From Spinellus fusiger (lineage: Eukaryota; Mucoromycota; Mucoromycetes; Mucorales; Phycomycetaceae), in assembly GCA_025094145.1 (NCBI GenBank), contig JALLLS010000097.1, positions 55,895 through 119,894 of the forward strand: a DNA stretch of 64,000 bases, given 5' to 3'. Both the position numbers and the translations under genes were made by a program. The notes below the pieces were generated by a model. The model ran no database searches and was not told the origin of the DNA. It was given only the letters and a program-made list of their open reading frames with translations. Positions 33,287 through 45,080 of the stretch are shown one piece after another. Every line of letters begins with the position of its first letter. The stretch's first letter is position 1.

Positions 33287-34368
33287 ATAGAAATAGTGCA
33301 TGTTGCTTCTTATTCTCTTTATTCATCTCAAAATGATAATATTCTCATGGAACGATAAGTCAATAATAATAAGTACAGATGCTTATTATTTAATTTGAAA
33401 AATAGATATCTTGTCTATTATTTAAAAGGAAATGACAGTCGAATAAGGAAGAGAATGAACGAAAAAAAAACATGGACTATAGACAAATCATTCTTGGCTC
33501 ATTTAATAGTTGATTGCTTTGAACGCAGATACTCTAAAAGAAGAACATATTGCAATATAACAACAAATATTTGGGACTGACAGCATTAATTTTCTTAAAG
33601 ATTACTTACTTAAAACCACAGCCTTATCCATTTTAAACGTTGAGATGCAATGGTAACATGCAAAGACCACCTCTTACTTTTGCTATAAAGATGAATTACT
33701 GAAGATATGCTGATGCTCAACTTGCATAATCGATTTCCACTACAATCATAGTATTCAAGACAAAATCACTTTTGACTCCAATATTCTAACATTTCAAAGA
33801 TAGAAAAAAGTACATGTTATCACAGATATCAATCTATTTACACCTACATTATATCATAGTGAGTGATACTGGTATGAGAGAAAGGGAGGGCTGACAGTTC
33901 AAAATGGTCAGCCTTTTAAAGGCCGATATAGAGTGATAGGAGTAAGAAATAAAATTGCCCCGTTAAACAGATACCCCTGGGTTTGTATTTACTGCTAATG
34001 AGTGAAAAGTTTTTTGTATCTAATGAGTGGAGGCCAACGACTGAAAATAAATCTATCAATTTTATTATTGAGGATTGAATAAATAACCTCAAAATAGCAG
34101 ATTATACACCATAGAAGCTATTATATCGATATGAATATGCTCATCATGATATTGCTATTTATGATACCTACTTCTAGAGTGATTAATACTATAAAATTCT
34201 TGCTGTCTAATTCACGTATATTTATCTGGTTTCTATAACACCTAAACTATTCTAATATTGATGCTCTCTAACTTTTGTCTATGTTAGAACATCCTCAACG
34301 GATATTTATTTTAACTTTTATTAGTTTACACCACAAATTTGTATTTTAACACTTTCTCCGTATAAAGT

Positions 34369-34532
34369 GATAGTTTAATCTCCATTGTTTACACAGCCTC
34401 AAGAAAATCCATTTAGAGTAATATCTGACGCCTCATACTAAAGTGTGATCTTCTCTCTGAGATAGTAAGGGTAAGCTATTACTATATATTTTTATATCCT
34501 AAGGCTGTGTAAACAATGGAGATTAAACTATC
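34369..34532. repeat. 164-bp foldback with perfect 31-base arms
   Basis: Arm 34369-34399 (starting GATAGTTTAATCTCCATTGT) is the exact reverse complement of 34502-34532, separated by 102 bases. Perfect arms of this length point to a young non-autonomous element or a transcript hairpin. No other copy is visible in the window. Confidence 0.9.
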
Positions 34533-35154
34533 CCTACTGATTTTTTCTAAACGATTTGCACAGAGAAGCAATTGGTTTTGCTGCGTTATTTTCTTTAGTT
34601 CAGTGACAGGTGATAATCTTAGCGGCATAATGCACCATTTCCGGAAATATTTTGTACATTATTAAAAAAAAGGTCGCACAAACAAGAAATGAAAATTACA
34701 CAGTCTATTTAGAGGATCTCCAAGGCTTCTACCGATATTTAGATTCTAAATGATAAACATATTTAAATAAACAGCTTTTATAAAAGAATAAAAAGATGTG
34801 TATTCAGAACTTATGAAGCCTTGAAATACTTATTTTTATGTGTGAAAAGCGAGTTCAGAAAGTAGACGATCTGTTCTCTGAAAAAGTACAAAATGTTTCA
34901 GGAAATGGTATACACTGTTTTCAAATATTACCTGCTCACTTTTGAATAAGGTTCCATTAAAAAAAAGATTATTAGAGAATTATTCTAAAGTTCTTATAAA
35001 TCTATCGACTGGGAGTAAACAAAAAAAAAAGAAGTTTTAGATGGGTTGAAGGTTCAAATAGTCATCAAGCATTGATACAGAGCATCAATAAGAAACTATT
35101 CTTTTTTATTAGGATTTGCTTTTATGTGAATGAGAGATATAAACAAAATCAGAT

Positions 35155-35345
35155 TAATGACTCAATGTATGTTTGAATGTCTTTGTGTTTATGGATAGAC
35201 ACATCATCTATCACTATATAATGCCCTTTAAATATCTCATTATGGATCACAATATCCAAGGTGCCAGCGATAAAGTTGAGATAATAATCTTTTACAAGAC
35301 CACTTTCACTATTTCCTTGAGAAGTGCCATTCTTGACCGTTTATC
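35155..35345 (-). pseudogene. DDE transposase fragment
   Basis: The minus strand reads GLVKDYYLNFIAGTLDIVIH, NEIFKGHYIVIDDVSIHKHK and DIQTYIESLI, which is the second-Asp block of an IS630-type DDE_3 transposase (IDDxSIHK). It ends at a stop where the next block would begin. It resembles the fragment at 39363-39557 (LDNASIHKNRDIQLYIES), so the two may belong to one family. Confidence 0.6.
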
Positions 35346-35923
35346 TTTTTGATAGGTGTAGTAACTCTTGAGCTTTTTTTTTTTAAAAAAAAAATTGATG
35401 TGAAATACTACCTCACCTATAAAAATACAGTTGCCCATGTAATACATATCAATCTCCTGCCAATAGTAGATTCAACTAAACTTCTATTATTTTCTCTTGA
35501 CTATTTCTCTAGACTGAATGAAAGTCTGTTTGTTTGAGACTGATACTGCATTTCTAAGTGATAAAGCTATGCAATACTGTTTTCAAAATTTAGATGAGAA
35601 ACTAGTTAATAAAAACCATCTATCATTTCATCGAGAACCAACAAAGGTCTATTGTTAATTAACTCTTCCAAGAAAGTCTTATGCTTATCACTCAGAATAA
35701 TCAGTCTTCATAATGCTCTACCACTATATGTGTTTCGTATTTCTTAGTCACTATCTTTGCTTTATTCTACTTCCTCTAATCAGTATTATTTAATGCTTTG
35801 TGGTATTTTCATTTATGTAACAGCGTCACCAACATTTATTTTCTCTTCATTGATATCCGTTTAGAAAAAATGAGCCTCTTGACCCTCCTGCTGAATTTTC
35901 CACTCTATCTGTCCTTCATGTAG
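35346..35923. other. AT-rich spacer, nothing recognised
   Basis: Includes a T11-A10 palindromic tract at 35374-35394. Possible further debris of the DDE element upstream of 35345 could not be aligned by eye. Confidence 0.4.
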
Positions 35924-36800
35924 TACAGTGACTTTCAAAATAATAAGGAAGATTTTTTACATTCTGATATGATTCTTGTTTGGGGAAATACTTATTCTTT
36001 ATAATAAAAACATACGTTAAACACACAGTAGAGATTTGAAAATTGGATGAAGTATAAAGAAGGTCAACAAAATAATAAATACAAGTTTATTGGGTGGAAA
36101 ACTCAATTATTTGGTGCTTCCACCCTTGGCCTTAATGAAGGCCACCCCTCCATAGTGACAATGCATTCTTGTGCCTTCCACAACCTGGACTCTTTACTCT
36201 TGTGGCAGCTGGCATTGCCCTCTTGAAGATCTCAATGTATTTTCTACTGTCTATACTGCCCTTCACAGGCATCAACCTTCTAACACCATCATCAGAGAGA
36301 GAACCTCATACCATTACACTACCACCATCAACATTCATTATTGGTTTTAGATTCTTTGGGAGCAGCTCCCCCTTCTTTCTTTGCACCACTCTGTTGTGAT
36401 TGTTGGTCATTATCAGTTGGAACTTTGACTCATCGGACCAGACGACCTTGTACCACTGCTCATATGTCCAGTCGATGTGCTCACGGGCCCACTGAAGCTT
36501 TGCCTCCATGTTCTTCTTGGTGAAAGGAGACTTGGGTACCAAACTGAACGAATGGAGACCTATTTCATTAAGTTACCTCAGCATCTTCCTTGGTACCTCG
36601 ATGGCCTCCTTGGTCTGATGGAAGTTGCTTATTATTGTTGTTCGTCTCAACTATTGGAGAAGCCCTGTCATCCAACTTTATTTTTATCGATCATTTTTGG
36701 ATGAATGTACCACCAGTTTGTTTCCTTGAAGTTCTTCACTATGTTTCTCAAAGTGTTAGAAAGTATGTTGAATAGAGGGGATGCTTCGGTCATGTTGGTG
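35924..36800 (-). mobile_element. Tc1-like element (family D), internally deleted copy
   Basis: The end TACAGTGACTTTCAAAATAA at 35924 is the 3' terminus. The sequence that follows (AACACACAGTAGAG, GGATGAAGTATAAAGAAGG) matches the right end of the element at 59488-60848. Minus-strand frames show MVPKSPFTKKNMEAKLQWAR, VVWSDESKFQLIMTNNHNRV and LLPKNLKPIMNVDGGSVMV (36306-36542), then PVKGSIDSRKYIEIFKRA. The region with the second Asp and final Glu has been deleted. The 5' boundary near 36800 is approximate because no left terminal repeat was found. Confidence 0.8.
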
Positions 36801-37585
36801 TTCATTTTCAGCACTTCATGCAAGATAGCTAAGCTAGTCTCAGTTCTGGTATCTTTTTAATCTCGGGATTTTGACAGAAATGTCTATAGTATTAAATAGG
36901 TTAGACACTGTTTTATTTTTTTATTTTATTTTTTTTTAAAAAAAAAAGTGTTATTTCTTTAGTATAAGATAGGCCAGAGTTTACGAAAATAAAAGACTTT
37001 CTTTGTATTATTTAAAAATAGGAAAATAAAAGAAATCAAAAGATTTTCTATCCATTGAAGACAGTGAAAAGAGATTAAGATAAAAAACAAAAAAGGAAAA
37101 ATAGAGTATAAAAGGAAATAATTGAAAATCGATGAGATAATCTGAGGCCCGAAGCGGAGAGATAAGAAACAAGTATAAGGTTGAGTTTACCAGGTGTCCG
37201 GATTGGTACGCTTGCTGGAAGACAACCTAAACATGTCATTGGTAGTTGGAAGCAAATAAATATTTTCAATAATTCTTTCTCCCAAAGTTTACATTGTTTT
37301 AACATAAAGTTAGTCTGTATAAAATTAGAATTAAAATGTCCAATTATACTAATGACATAGGCCATAATGATGCGTAAATGAAAGCAACATAAAAGGGTAA
37401 CATTGTATTCTTATGATATATGTACCTGTCCACTCTATAGTCATTCTAATATTGATGGCACTCAGTTGAACACAATGTATTAGTCATATTCCTTCATAAA
37501 AGACATAAATCCAGGCTATCCTTCATAAAACTTATGTTTTTCAATGACATAACAATAGTATATAACCTTACTCTCTTACCAGGTC
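36801..37585. other. AT-rich spacer, nothing recognised
   Basis: Includes a T9-A10 palindromic tract at 36929-36947. No gene supported; the 96-codon minus-strand frame at 37075-37365 has no family features. Confidence 0.5.
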
Positions 37586-38938
37586 TACAGTCACAACATT
37601 AGAAAGTATACGATTTTTCTTTTTTTGAAATCCTGAAAAAGAACATGCTTCACGGATATGAATGTTACGACCTCAAAACACATACTAATAACCTCAAATG
37701 CAACACAAAGTTAGTTTAACATATTGTCTATAGTAATATATATAAAAAAGTTTTTATTTAATATTTTGTTGGACCACCTTTGGCATCAATAACTGCCTGG
37801 CAGCGATCCTTCATTGAGCCAACTAAACATTCGACAAGATCAACGTGGATATTTCTCCAAACCTCTTCTAAAGCTGTCTTGAGCTCATCAATATTTTTGA
37901 TACCGGCTCTCTTGTTATTGATAAGCTTATCAAGACAGCTCTAGAGATGTTCAATGGGGTTGAAATCAGGGATTTGTGTGGGCCAATACTCAAAGAACTC
38001 TAATTTGATGTGACTCTTTTCCACCATGTTGTATGGCCATCTGTATGGCAGCTAACCCCATCTTCTTGGAATATAAAGTCCATGTCCTCCTTCTCATTCA
38101 ATTCAATGAACCATGGCAGAAATTTTCCTGCCAAAATGTTGACCTATACGTCCTGATTTACAGTGCCATCAATAAAGACCAAAGGCCCAAATCCACCAGC
38201 CCAGAAACACCTCCAGATCATTATGCTACCTTTCCTTCATTTGGTTGTAGGTATGACATGATCAGCCTTATACCTCTCTCAGATTTTTTGAATCACTTTG
38301 GCTCCTCTCTGGTAACCCTCTACTTCAAACCGTGACTCATCAGACCATACAATGCATCTCCAGTCCTCAGGAGTCCAATTGATCCGTTCCTTCGCCCAAC
38401 AAAGTCTTTTCTTCATTTTTTCTTCATACAACTTTGGCTTGTGTGCTGCGAAGTAGGAACCAAACCCAACCTGGTGTATGTATTTGATGAATGTTGCTCT
38501 ACAGATGATTATCTCATTTGCCTTAAGTTCCAAATTTATATAGTTATAGGAGACAGATGGGTTGCCTCTTAGAATGGCCTCAAGTCGTCTGAGGTCTCTC
38601 TCGTCAAGTTTTTTTTTGGTGCACTAGAATTAGGTCTCGGTATATGTGTATCAGTGGTTTTGATTCTACTAATGATATTTTGGACAGTAGACTTGCTAAT
38701 GCCAACGACCTTTGAAATGCTACCCATGGAGTATTTTTCTTTTTTTAGCCAATAAACACCTCATTACTCTCTTTCTTTAATCTTATTATAAACTTTATAG
38801 TTTCTAGTTAAGGAATATTCGTTTGAAATTTGAAATTGTGTAATGCAGTGTGATTCTGTGGTAAAAAGAAGAAGAAGAGTAATGTTTAAAAATGTATAAA
38901 TTATAGGATCGTACTCTTTCTAATGTTGTGTGACTGTA
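37586..38938 (-). mobile_element. Tc1-like element with terminal repeats (family C), nearly complete, inactive
   Basis: 1353 bp with termini TACAGTCACAACATTAGAAA at 37586 and, on the other strand, TACAGTCACACAACATTAGA ending at 38938. The transposase reads from the right: a helix-turn-helix part MGSISKVVGISKSTVQNIIS; ELKANEIIICRATFIKYIHQ through WSDESRFEVEGYQRGAKV (38279-38533, first Asp); FIFQEDGVSCHTDGHTTWWK near 38040 (second Asp); and PTQIPDFNPIEHL near 37950 (final Glu), followed by CQAVIDAKGGPTKY and a stop. A few in-frame stops and shifts, such as the stop after VIQKI and one after NPIEHL, inactivate it, but the catalytic residues persist. Confidence 0.9.
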
Positions 38939-39158
38939 TAATGCTTTGGGTATACTTGACAGCCACCTTAGTTTCAATATTACTCTATTATTGAAGTGCA
39001 TATCATAGCACCGGCTTGCATAAAAAGACCGATACTTATACGTTGGCTTACACAAACTCACTATTAAAGGCTTGAGTTTACACCAATAGTCAAAAAGACT
39101 TAGCATAGTTCCATGGTACCACATAATAAATGAAGCAATGTCTACATATGCATGAATA

Positions 39159-39747
39159 TAAACTCTTTCTGGAGATTATTGATGCAAAAATAAAAATAAA
39201 TTTGGTGCAAGAATGGAATGCACCAAAAAAAATGAATTTATTATAAACATATTCTTTCTTAACAATTGTCAAATCTGGACTGGGAATATCTACAGAACCT
39301 TTGTAAGACACTGAGCAGCACTTTATTACAAAGAATATGAGATCGTTGAGGATAATGTTTTCTCATCCAAAAGAGCTTCTTTTGAGTCTACTCTTTACAA
39401 CTGACCAGAACTTCTCAATAGGATTAAGCTCAGGCGAATAAGGTGGAAGATAGACACAGCAATACTCTCTACTCTCAATGTAAAGCTGAATGTCCCTGTT
39501 TTTATGGATAGAAGCATTGTCCAAAGTTTGTGACGTTGTGCAGCGGGTATTGCTCATTATCCACGTCCATATCTAGAACAGCAACTGAACCCTCCTCTTC
39601 TTTGTAAAGATTCCCACTTCTATCTTCGTAAATAAATTGATCCATGTTCAATGTTGAATGGTTGTTTTTTTTTTTTTAAAAAATACAGTATAAAAGTGCA
39701 CCAAATTTATTTTTATTTTTGCACCAATAATTTCCGAAAAGAGTGTA
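39159..39747 (-). mobile_element. Deleted DDE transposon (parent family of the 81-bp MITE)
   Basis: 589 bp. The right terminus, read on the minus strand, is TACACTCTTTTCGGAAATTA; the left terminus reads TAAACTCTTTCTGGAGATTA. Both continue into TTGGTGCAAAAATAAAAATA-like sequence. A start at about 39645 on the minus strand gives MDQFIYEDRSGNLYKEEEGS, the N-terminus of the transposase. After an internal deletion the frame at 39557-39363 gives LDNASIHKNRDIQLYIES and YLPPYSPELNPIEKFWSVVK, the second Asp and final Glu blocks of a DDE_3 transposase. The first Asp region and DNA-binding domain are gone. Confidence 0.85.
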
Positions 39748-39906
39748 CACTACTCTGACATGATAGGCATTAGTTTCCTGTACTGTCGGAGAGAAAGTAG
39801 TAGAAGAACTATAAATTTTAAACGACACTATTATTCATTTTGAAAGCCAAGTTGTAATCTTTCCACAAGGAGACACAATAATGTAAGAGTAGATGAAGAT
39901 TTAATG

Positions 39907-41241
39907 TACAGTGGGCTAGCAAAAAAAATGGCATTTTTTTTAGAGATCCGATATATTTCATATCTTACATAAGAGACACTTGTAGCAGTTTTCTTCCTTT
40001 CTTCTTAATAAAAGTATATCCATATTTAATTTACAATGCAACTAACAGACAATCAAAAACTTACCATTGTTAATTTTCGACAAGCAAATATGAAAGTAAA
40101 AGAAATAGCTGAAAGAACTGGAGTAAAGCTGCGAACAATTTACAATGTTCTAAATCAACAAAAGACAAGAGGAACTACCAAACGCCAAGAAGGTTTAGGA
40201 AGACCCAAAATATTCAATGAAAGAGGAATACGACACCTTCTGAACGTTATTGGCAAGAACAGACGATTGACTTTAAGTGAGATAGTTTCAGCAATACCCG
40301 AAGAATGCAGCAAGCACACTGTTAGACGTGTACTGCATGAAGAAGGTATATTTAGCAGTGGCAAAGAAGAAACCTTTTTTGAATGAAACACATAAAGAAA
40401 AAAAACTCAAGTTTGCCAAAGAACATCTCCACTGGACCATTGACATGTGGAAAAAAGTTATATGGACTGACGAAAGTAGTTTCGAAATTGGCAAAAACAG
40501 TCGAGTGGTTCACGTTTGGCGTAAGGATGGAGAAGCCTATAAAAAAGATTGTCTTGCTCCCACATTCAAGAGTGGAAGATCCTCAGTTATGGTCTGGGGA
40601 GCCATTCGTCACGGTGAGAAGTCGGAACTAGTGATGCTTGAGAAGAATGGACGAAAGGCTGTTGATTTTGTCAAGAAAGTCTATGAAGAGGCATTGCTAC
40701 GTTTCTGGGGTCTAGAGTGCCACCTAATATTGATGGAAGATGAAGCAACCACTCACAAAAGTATTATTGCAAGTGATTGGAAAATAGAGAGAGGAATTGG
40801 TAGTTTGGAGTGGTCTGCTCAATCACCAAATCTGAACCCCATTGAAAACCTTTGGGTGCAGATGAAAGACAAGGTCCTGGAGAGATATAACAGTTCTTTC
40901 AAGATGGACAAGCTCAAACGATAATAAAAAAGCCTGGGATTCCTTTGAGCCAAAAACATAGAATTCTTTGATTGAGACAATGCCAGCACGAATGCAAGAA
41001 GTCATCAAGAACAAGGGTGGGAGTACCCATTATTAAAGCTATATTTTTAATAATTTTTTATAAGTATATGTAAAAATAAATTACATATACGTATTCTATA
41101 GCCTTTCCTTAACATAATATAAGCTTTATTACAGTAGAAAATACGTTTTATTTCTCTTGATACAGGAAAAACACTGTATTGATGATATGAAATCAATCGG
41201 GTTTTTTCAAATTGCCAATTTTTTTGCTACCCCACTGTACA
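39907..41241 (+). mobile_element. Tc1/mariner-type element with terminal repeats (family E), nearly intact
   Basis: 1335 bp. Left terminus TACAGTGGGCTAGCAAAAAA; the right terminus complements to TACAGTGGGGTAGCAAAAAA, followed on both sides by a TGGCA/TTGGCAATTT-like sequence. TA dinucleotides sit at both ends. This is among the least decayed transposons in the window. Confidence 0.92.
40036..41035 (+). pseudogene. Tc1-type transposase of the family E element, frameshifted
   Basis: The first frame (40036-40386) has a helix-turn-helix domain: KVKEIAERTGVKLRTIYNVL and a second one, RLTLSEIVSAIPEECSKHTV. One frameshift near 40350 leads into the frame of 40328-40924, with LHWTIDMWKKVIWTDESSFE (first Asp), SSVMVWGAI, ILMEDEATTHKS (second Asp) and SAQSPNLNPIENLWVQMKDK (final Glu). 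A second shift near 40905 and a stop at about 40971 precede the tail MQEVIKNKGGSTHY with TAA near 41035. All three catalytic positions are intact; only two shifts and one stop separate it from a full-length reading, which I do not reconstruct further. Confidence 0.88.
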
Positions 41242-41455
41242 TTCATCAACCATACTAAATTTGGATAAAGCTTAAAGATTATCTATTTGTTTAAGATCAA
41301 TTATTTTTACACTAAAAAAAAAAGAAGAGGTAAATGTCTTGATTCAGTAATTATACTACTAGATATTATAATATCTTTTTGCATGACAAAATCGAATAAG
41401 ATACACTTCATTATCACTTTTTAGGTAGTTTACCTGTATCATGGATTTCCGTCAG

Positions 41456-41970
41456 TTAGTCAACCGAGGCTCCAGCGATAACTGGGGAGGAGAAGGATGG
41501 GGATGAACCAGAAGGCTTGGACCTTTTATTGGTTCTAGTTGTATCCTTGGAGTCATGCTTTCTTTTGTTATATCTAAAAAGGCGCTCTGGGCGGGTACTA
41601 TTTTCCCTTTAAGACATTAGAATATGTCTAAAGTTTAATGTAGCAGCAAGATTACGATTCTAAAGCTTCAGTGTATTGTCTTTTATATAATATCGGTTTG
41701 AACACTTATTTGAAGGGAGAAAGATGAGTTTCTTTTTTGATATAAAATTAAGAAGAAATGACCTGAGAAGACCATGACATTTAACTTTGGGCATTTTTGT
41801 TCGTTGATAGGGCCTGGGGTTCTTGACATGTTTAAATGTTTCCAAAGGTGAGAGCCTGCACCCAGGACACAGGCTCTATGTTTTGAATTCATTGATAAGA
41901 TAAAGTTTGAATCCTTCTTTCTTCAACATCCTCCACATGCCTTTTCCCTTTATTGTCATTCTTCTGGTAA
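41456..41970 (-). pseudogene. Fanzor-like nuclease, C-terminal fragment (second copy)
   Basis: Minus-strand reading: MWRMLKKEGFKLYLINEFKT, then SLCPGCRLSPLETFKHVKNP and RPYQRTKMPKVKCHGLLR, an intron-like interruption at the same site as in the copy at 15653-18067, then KCSNRYY, and NRNLAATLNFRHIL, which carries Asn where the RuvC-III-type Asp is expected. A basic tail (RPERLFRYNKRKHDS) ends at TAA 41456-41458. Stops after EFKT and before NRNL show decay. Similarity to the first copy (KKEGFKVFFIDEFKASSLCP) is plain. Only the zinc-ribbon end survives; the RuvC-I part is absent. Confidence 0.75.
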
Positions 41971-43093
41971 GATTCGCACCTGGATAATCTGCTCTAGGCT
42001 CTTCATTAGTCTTCTATAAAAAGCAAATACATGTAAGAACCCTTGGTTTATTCTATAATCATATTGTATTTACTTTACTTCATTAACATCTTGTTGGCTG
42101 CATAGCATCTTTATTTCAGAAAGAATAGATAGAAATGCAGTGAAAAAGAGGAAATAAATAGTTATTTTATTAGCAACATTGAATAGTGTCAGCTATTATT
42201 TATCATCTATTGACGTGATAGTGTCGTTAATGGCTTCTTAGGTCCAAAGGTATTTTGGTTAGTTAACGTACAATTAACTCTGCTCTTTTTATTCAACTTG
42301 TTTGTTATTCTTTTATACTTTAATGATTACTACAAATAGAAAAACTTGACAGAAATCACCACCAAAAGGCATACATTCTAATGCAGGCTGTTGTACTTTT
42401 ATATTACCTCTGAAATATTAATTCACTGTATTCAAATCTACTACAGCTTATCATAGATGTTTCATCACAATCAATGGTTTGTGTAGCTGTTTTTTTCTTT
42501 TTTTCTTTTATTTTAAATTAAAAAAACGATTTGCTAACTGTTAGTTTCTCGTTTTTAGTGTCTAAGACCTGAAGTAACAGTATTCTGCACATCACTTAGT
42601 ATATCTCTTCTAAGTGTGTCTTGATTGTGGCGTATAAAATTCAGAAAACCTTGTTCAATATTAGCATGCATGTCTATTCCATACTGACAAAAGGGCTTTC
42701 CAAATAAATGCGAGTGATTGAAGTCATTTCTGTAAATTAGTCTGAAACAGTAGTGTTTTATTGTGCTGATCTTGACATTTTGTTCATTGAATAAGTATTT
42801 ATTTATATTCAAAACCTAACTATCCTATATATATATATAAAGAAGTACGTAGCTCATAGGAGTGTATGATTGATTTTTCTCACTCAATTTTTACAGTAAG
42901 CTGCCATTTCTTGGTCTTATCACAATATTTCTACTTTCTATTTGGTATCTATCATTATTTGGACAATTGTAATGACTTTTGCGCAAATAGCCATACTTAC
43001 AACAGCTTATCTATCTATTTTGAAGATGGTTCACTCAGATAATGCTATTGGGCATATAATTAGGATAAACATACTTGTTCAAGAAAGTGTGAA
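41971..43093. other. AT-rich spacer, nothing recognised
   Basis: Includes an (AT)n run near 42828-42838 and a T/A-rich block at 42490-42525. The 85-codon minus-strand frame at 42555-42812 matches no family I know. Confidence 0.5.
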
Positions 43094-43500
43094 TACAGCC
43101 ACACTCAATTGAGTTGAATAATTTTGAATGTAAATATCAGGACGAAATAAATAAGACATGTTCAACATCAAATAAAACACTTTACATATGATCTATAAGC
43201 TTCACACTTAAGCATGTCAAGTCTCAATATCTTTAATTATAGAAAATATAATAATAATACAGTTAATATTTTGTATGGCTTCCTTTGGCATCAATGACAG
43301 CCTGGCATATGTCTGTCATACTCTGAACCCATCGTTGTGCAAGTTCAACACTGACTTTCTACATTGATAATAGATACCCTTCTTTCTTCAACTCATATTT
43401 CCAAGGCGTATCAGACATGTTCAATTGAGTTCAAGTCAGGGGTTTGTGTAGGCTAGTAATCAAAGAACCCTAATCTGATGTGTTTCTTTTCACCATCTAG
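43094..43500 (-). mobile_element. Tc1-like element fragment (family B), 3' end only
   Basis: Starts TACAGCCACACTCAATTGAG, the inverted terminus of family B. The following sequence matches the 3' third of the copy at 28683-30047 on the opposite strand, including the coding block for NPIEHV... and the tail over CCTTTGGCATCAATGACAGC. Homology stops near 43500; the 5' two-thirds are missing. Confidence 0.8.
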
Positions 43501-45080
43501 TTATCGATCAACTAATCAATTACCCGGATTCACCCTTCTTAAAAAGTGATTTTTCAGTAATTATATAGCTATATTAAAGGAGAATAATCTATCCATCACC
43601 ATACAGTTATTGACCAACAATACTCACTGTAAACAATAAGTTCATCAAAACTGAGAAAATTACTACCCATGGGTACACGTCTATTGCAAATAGCAGGTTT
43701 CCTGCTGACATAAGATATAGGCTCTTTGGTACATCTCATCTTTGGTAAAGTGTGTTAAATTCAAGAAATAATATCAGATTCAAAGACGAGATGCTTTTAT
43801 TAAAACAATTTTGATAGGTCTATTTATACTCAATAGACAGGTGACTGTGTTATTAAGAATAATCTATTGCTGTTTTAGAATGCTTGATAATATTGGCCTG
43901 CTCAGTAGACTTTAATATGCAGTGTCTTAACTATGAATTACGTTGTAGAATGGAGACGATCTAATCATCATTCTGTGAATATTACTGTTGTCATTGTGAT
44001 TACAACAAAGTGTTTTATCTGTTACTGATAACATTGGAGAATGTTTCTAAAAAATCAAGAAGCAAGTTTTTATTTACTGGGGCATAAATAGAGGCCTTTA
44101 TAGATAAAGAAGCAGGCTAGATTGTGTATGGGCTACATAAATACTATTATGTTAATCTATGCCAAGTCTACTTTATTAATGTAACATGATTATCCTCTAA
44201 TCTCGAACAAATCCATATAAATCATGTCAATGTTGTAGTATAGTATAGTATCAATAGTAATAGAATATACATTTTAAGCCTGTTGAAAAATCCATAGGCA
44301 AACGGTGTGGTTTAATAATGTATAGAGCATATTTCACAAATTGCTCCCGCCATCCATTGAGCAGGCCTATGTAATTTTTTTTCCAAGTTACATCGATAGT
44401 GTTTTACAATAACAAGTCTTATAGGATCATGGCTAGTTATTTATCCCCCTTTTCCAATAAGTCTTACAGGGACTTTGCCTGATTCGTGTGGTATTATATA
44501 TGTTTTAACCTAGCATTTATTATTATTATTATTTTCTTACTTATCTATTCTTATTCACCGGGCAAAATACTTTACTACTGCTAATGCACTGATTTGTACT
44601 TTTATACTCCTTAGTGGTTTGTGCGTACATATTTGCTTTACACTTTATTCATAAATTATTGGCACATACAAAGAGATAGAATTGACAGACAAATAAGTTT
44701 AAAAATGGCATACAAAAACCAGTGAGAAGACAATGAATGTTTTTTTTTGTTTAACTTATATTTAAATAAGGCAGGATTAAGAGAGAAAATTAAAAGAAAA
44801 AGAAAAAACAAACAAACATTACAGGCTCTCTTAAACAAAAAAATCCTAATAAATGTAAGATAGTTTATTCTGAAAAAATGTGACAAATTTTTTAAGGAGA
44901 GTACGACAAAAAATAGTGAAAATAGTGTATAGCAGGGGGAAAGTAGGACACAAAAGATTCCTAAAAAGTCGTCACATTGAATTTCTCCAAATTACTTAAG
45001 CTATAGAGAGAGAGTTAAGAATGCAAAAAAAGAAAAGAAAGAAAAAGAGAATAGACATCAACGCACACCAATAAACTGTA
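43501..45080. other. AT-rich spacer, nothing recognised
   Basis: About 1.6 kb with no supported gene or repeat. The last 100 bases are A-rich (AAAAAAAGAAAAGAAAGAAA near 45030) and lead into the ankyrin gene, where they are probably the 5' leader. Confidence 0.5.

Larger units (their letters stand above)
32927..35154. other. AT-rich spacer with two foldback repeats
   Basis: Upstream region of the DDE-derived gene. It carries the inverted-repeat blocks 33153-33286 and 34369-34532, listed separately. No coding region is supported. Confidence 0.5.
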
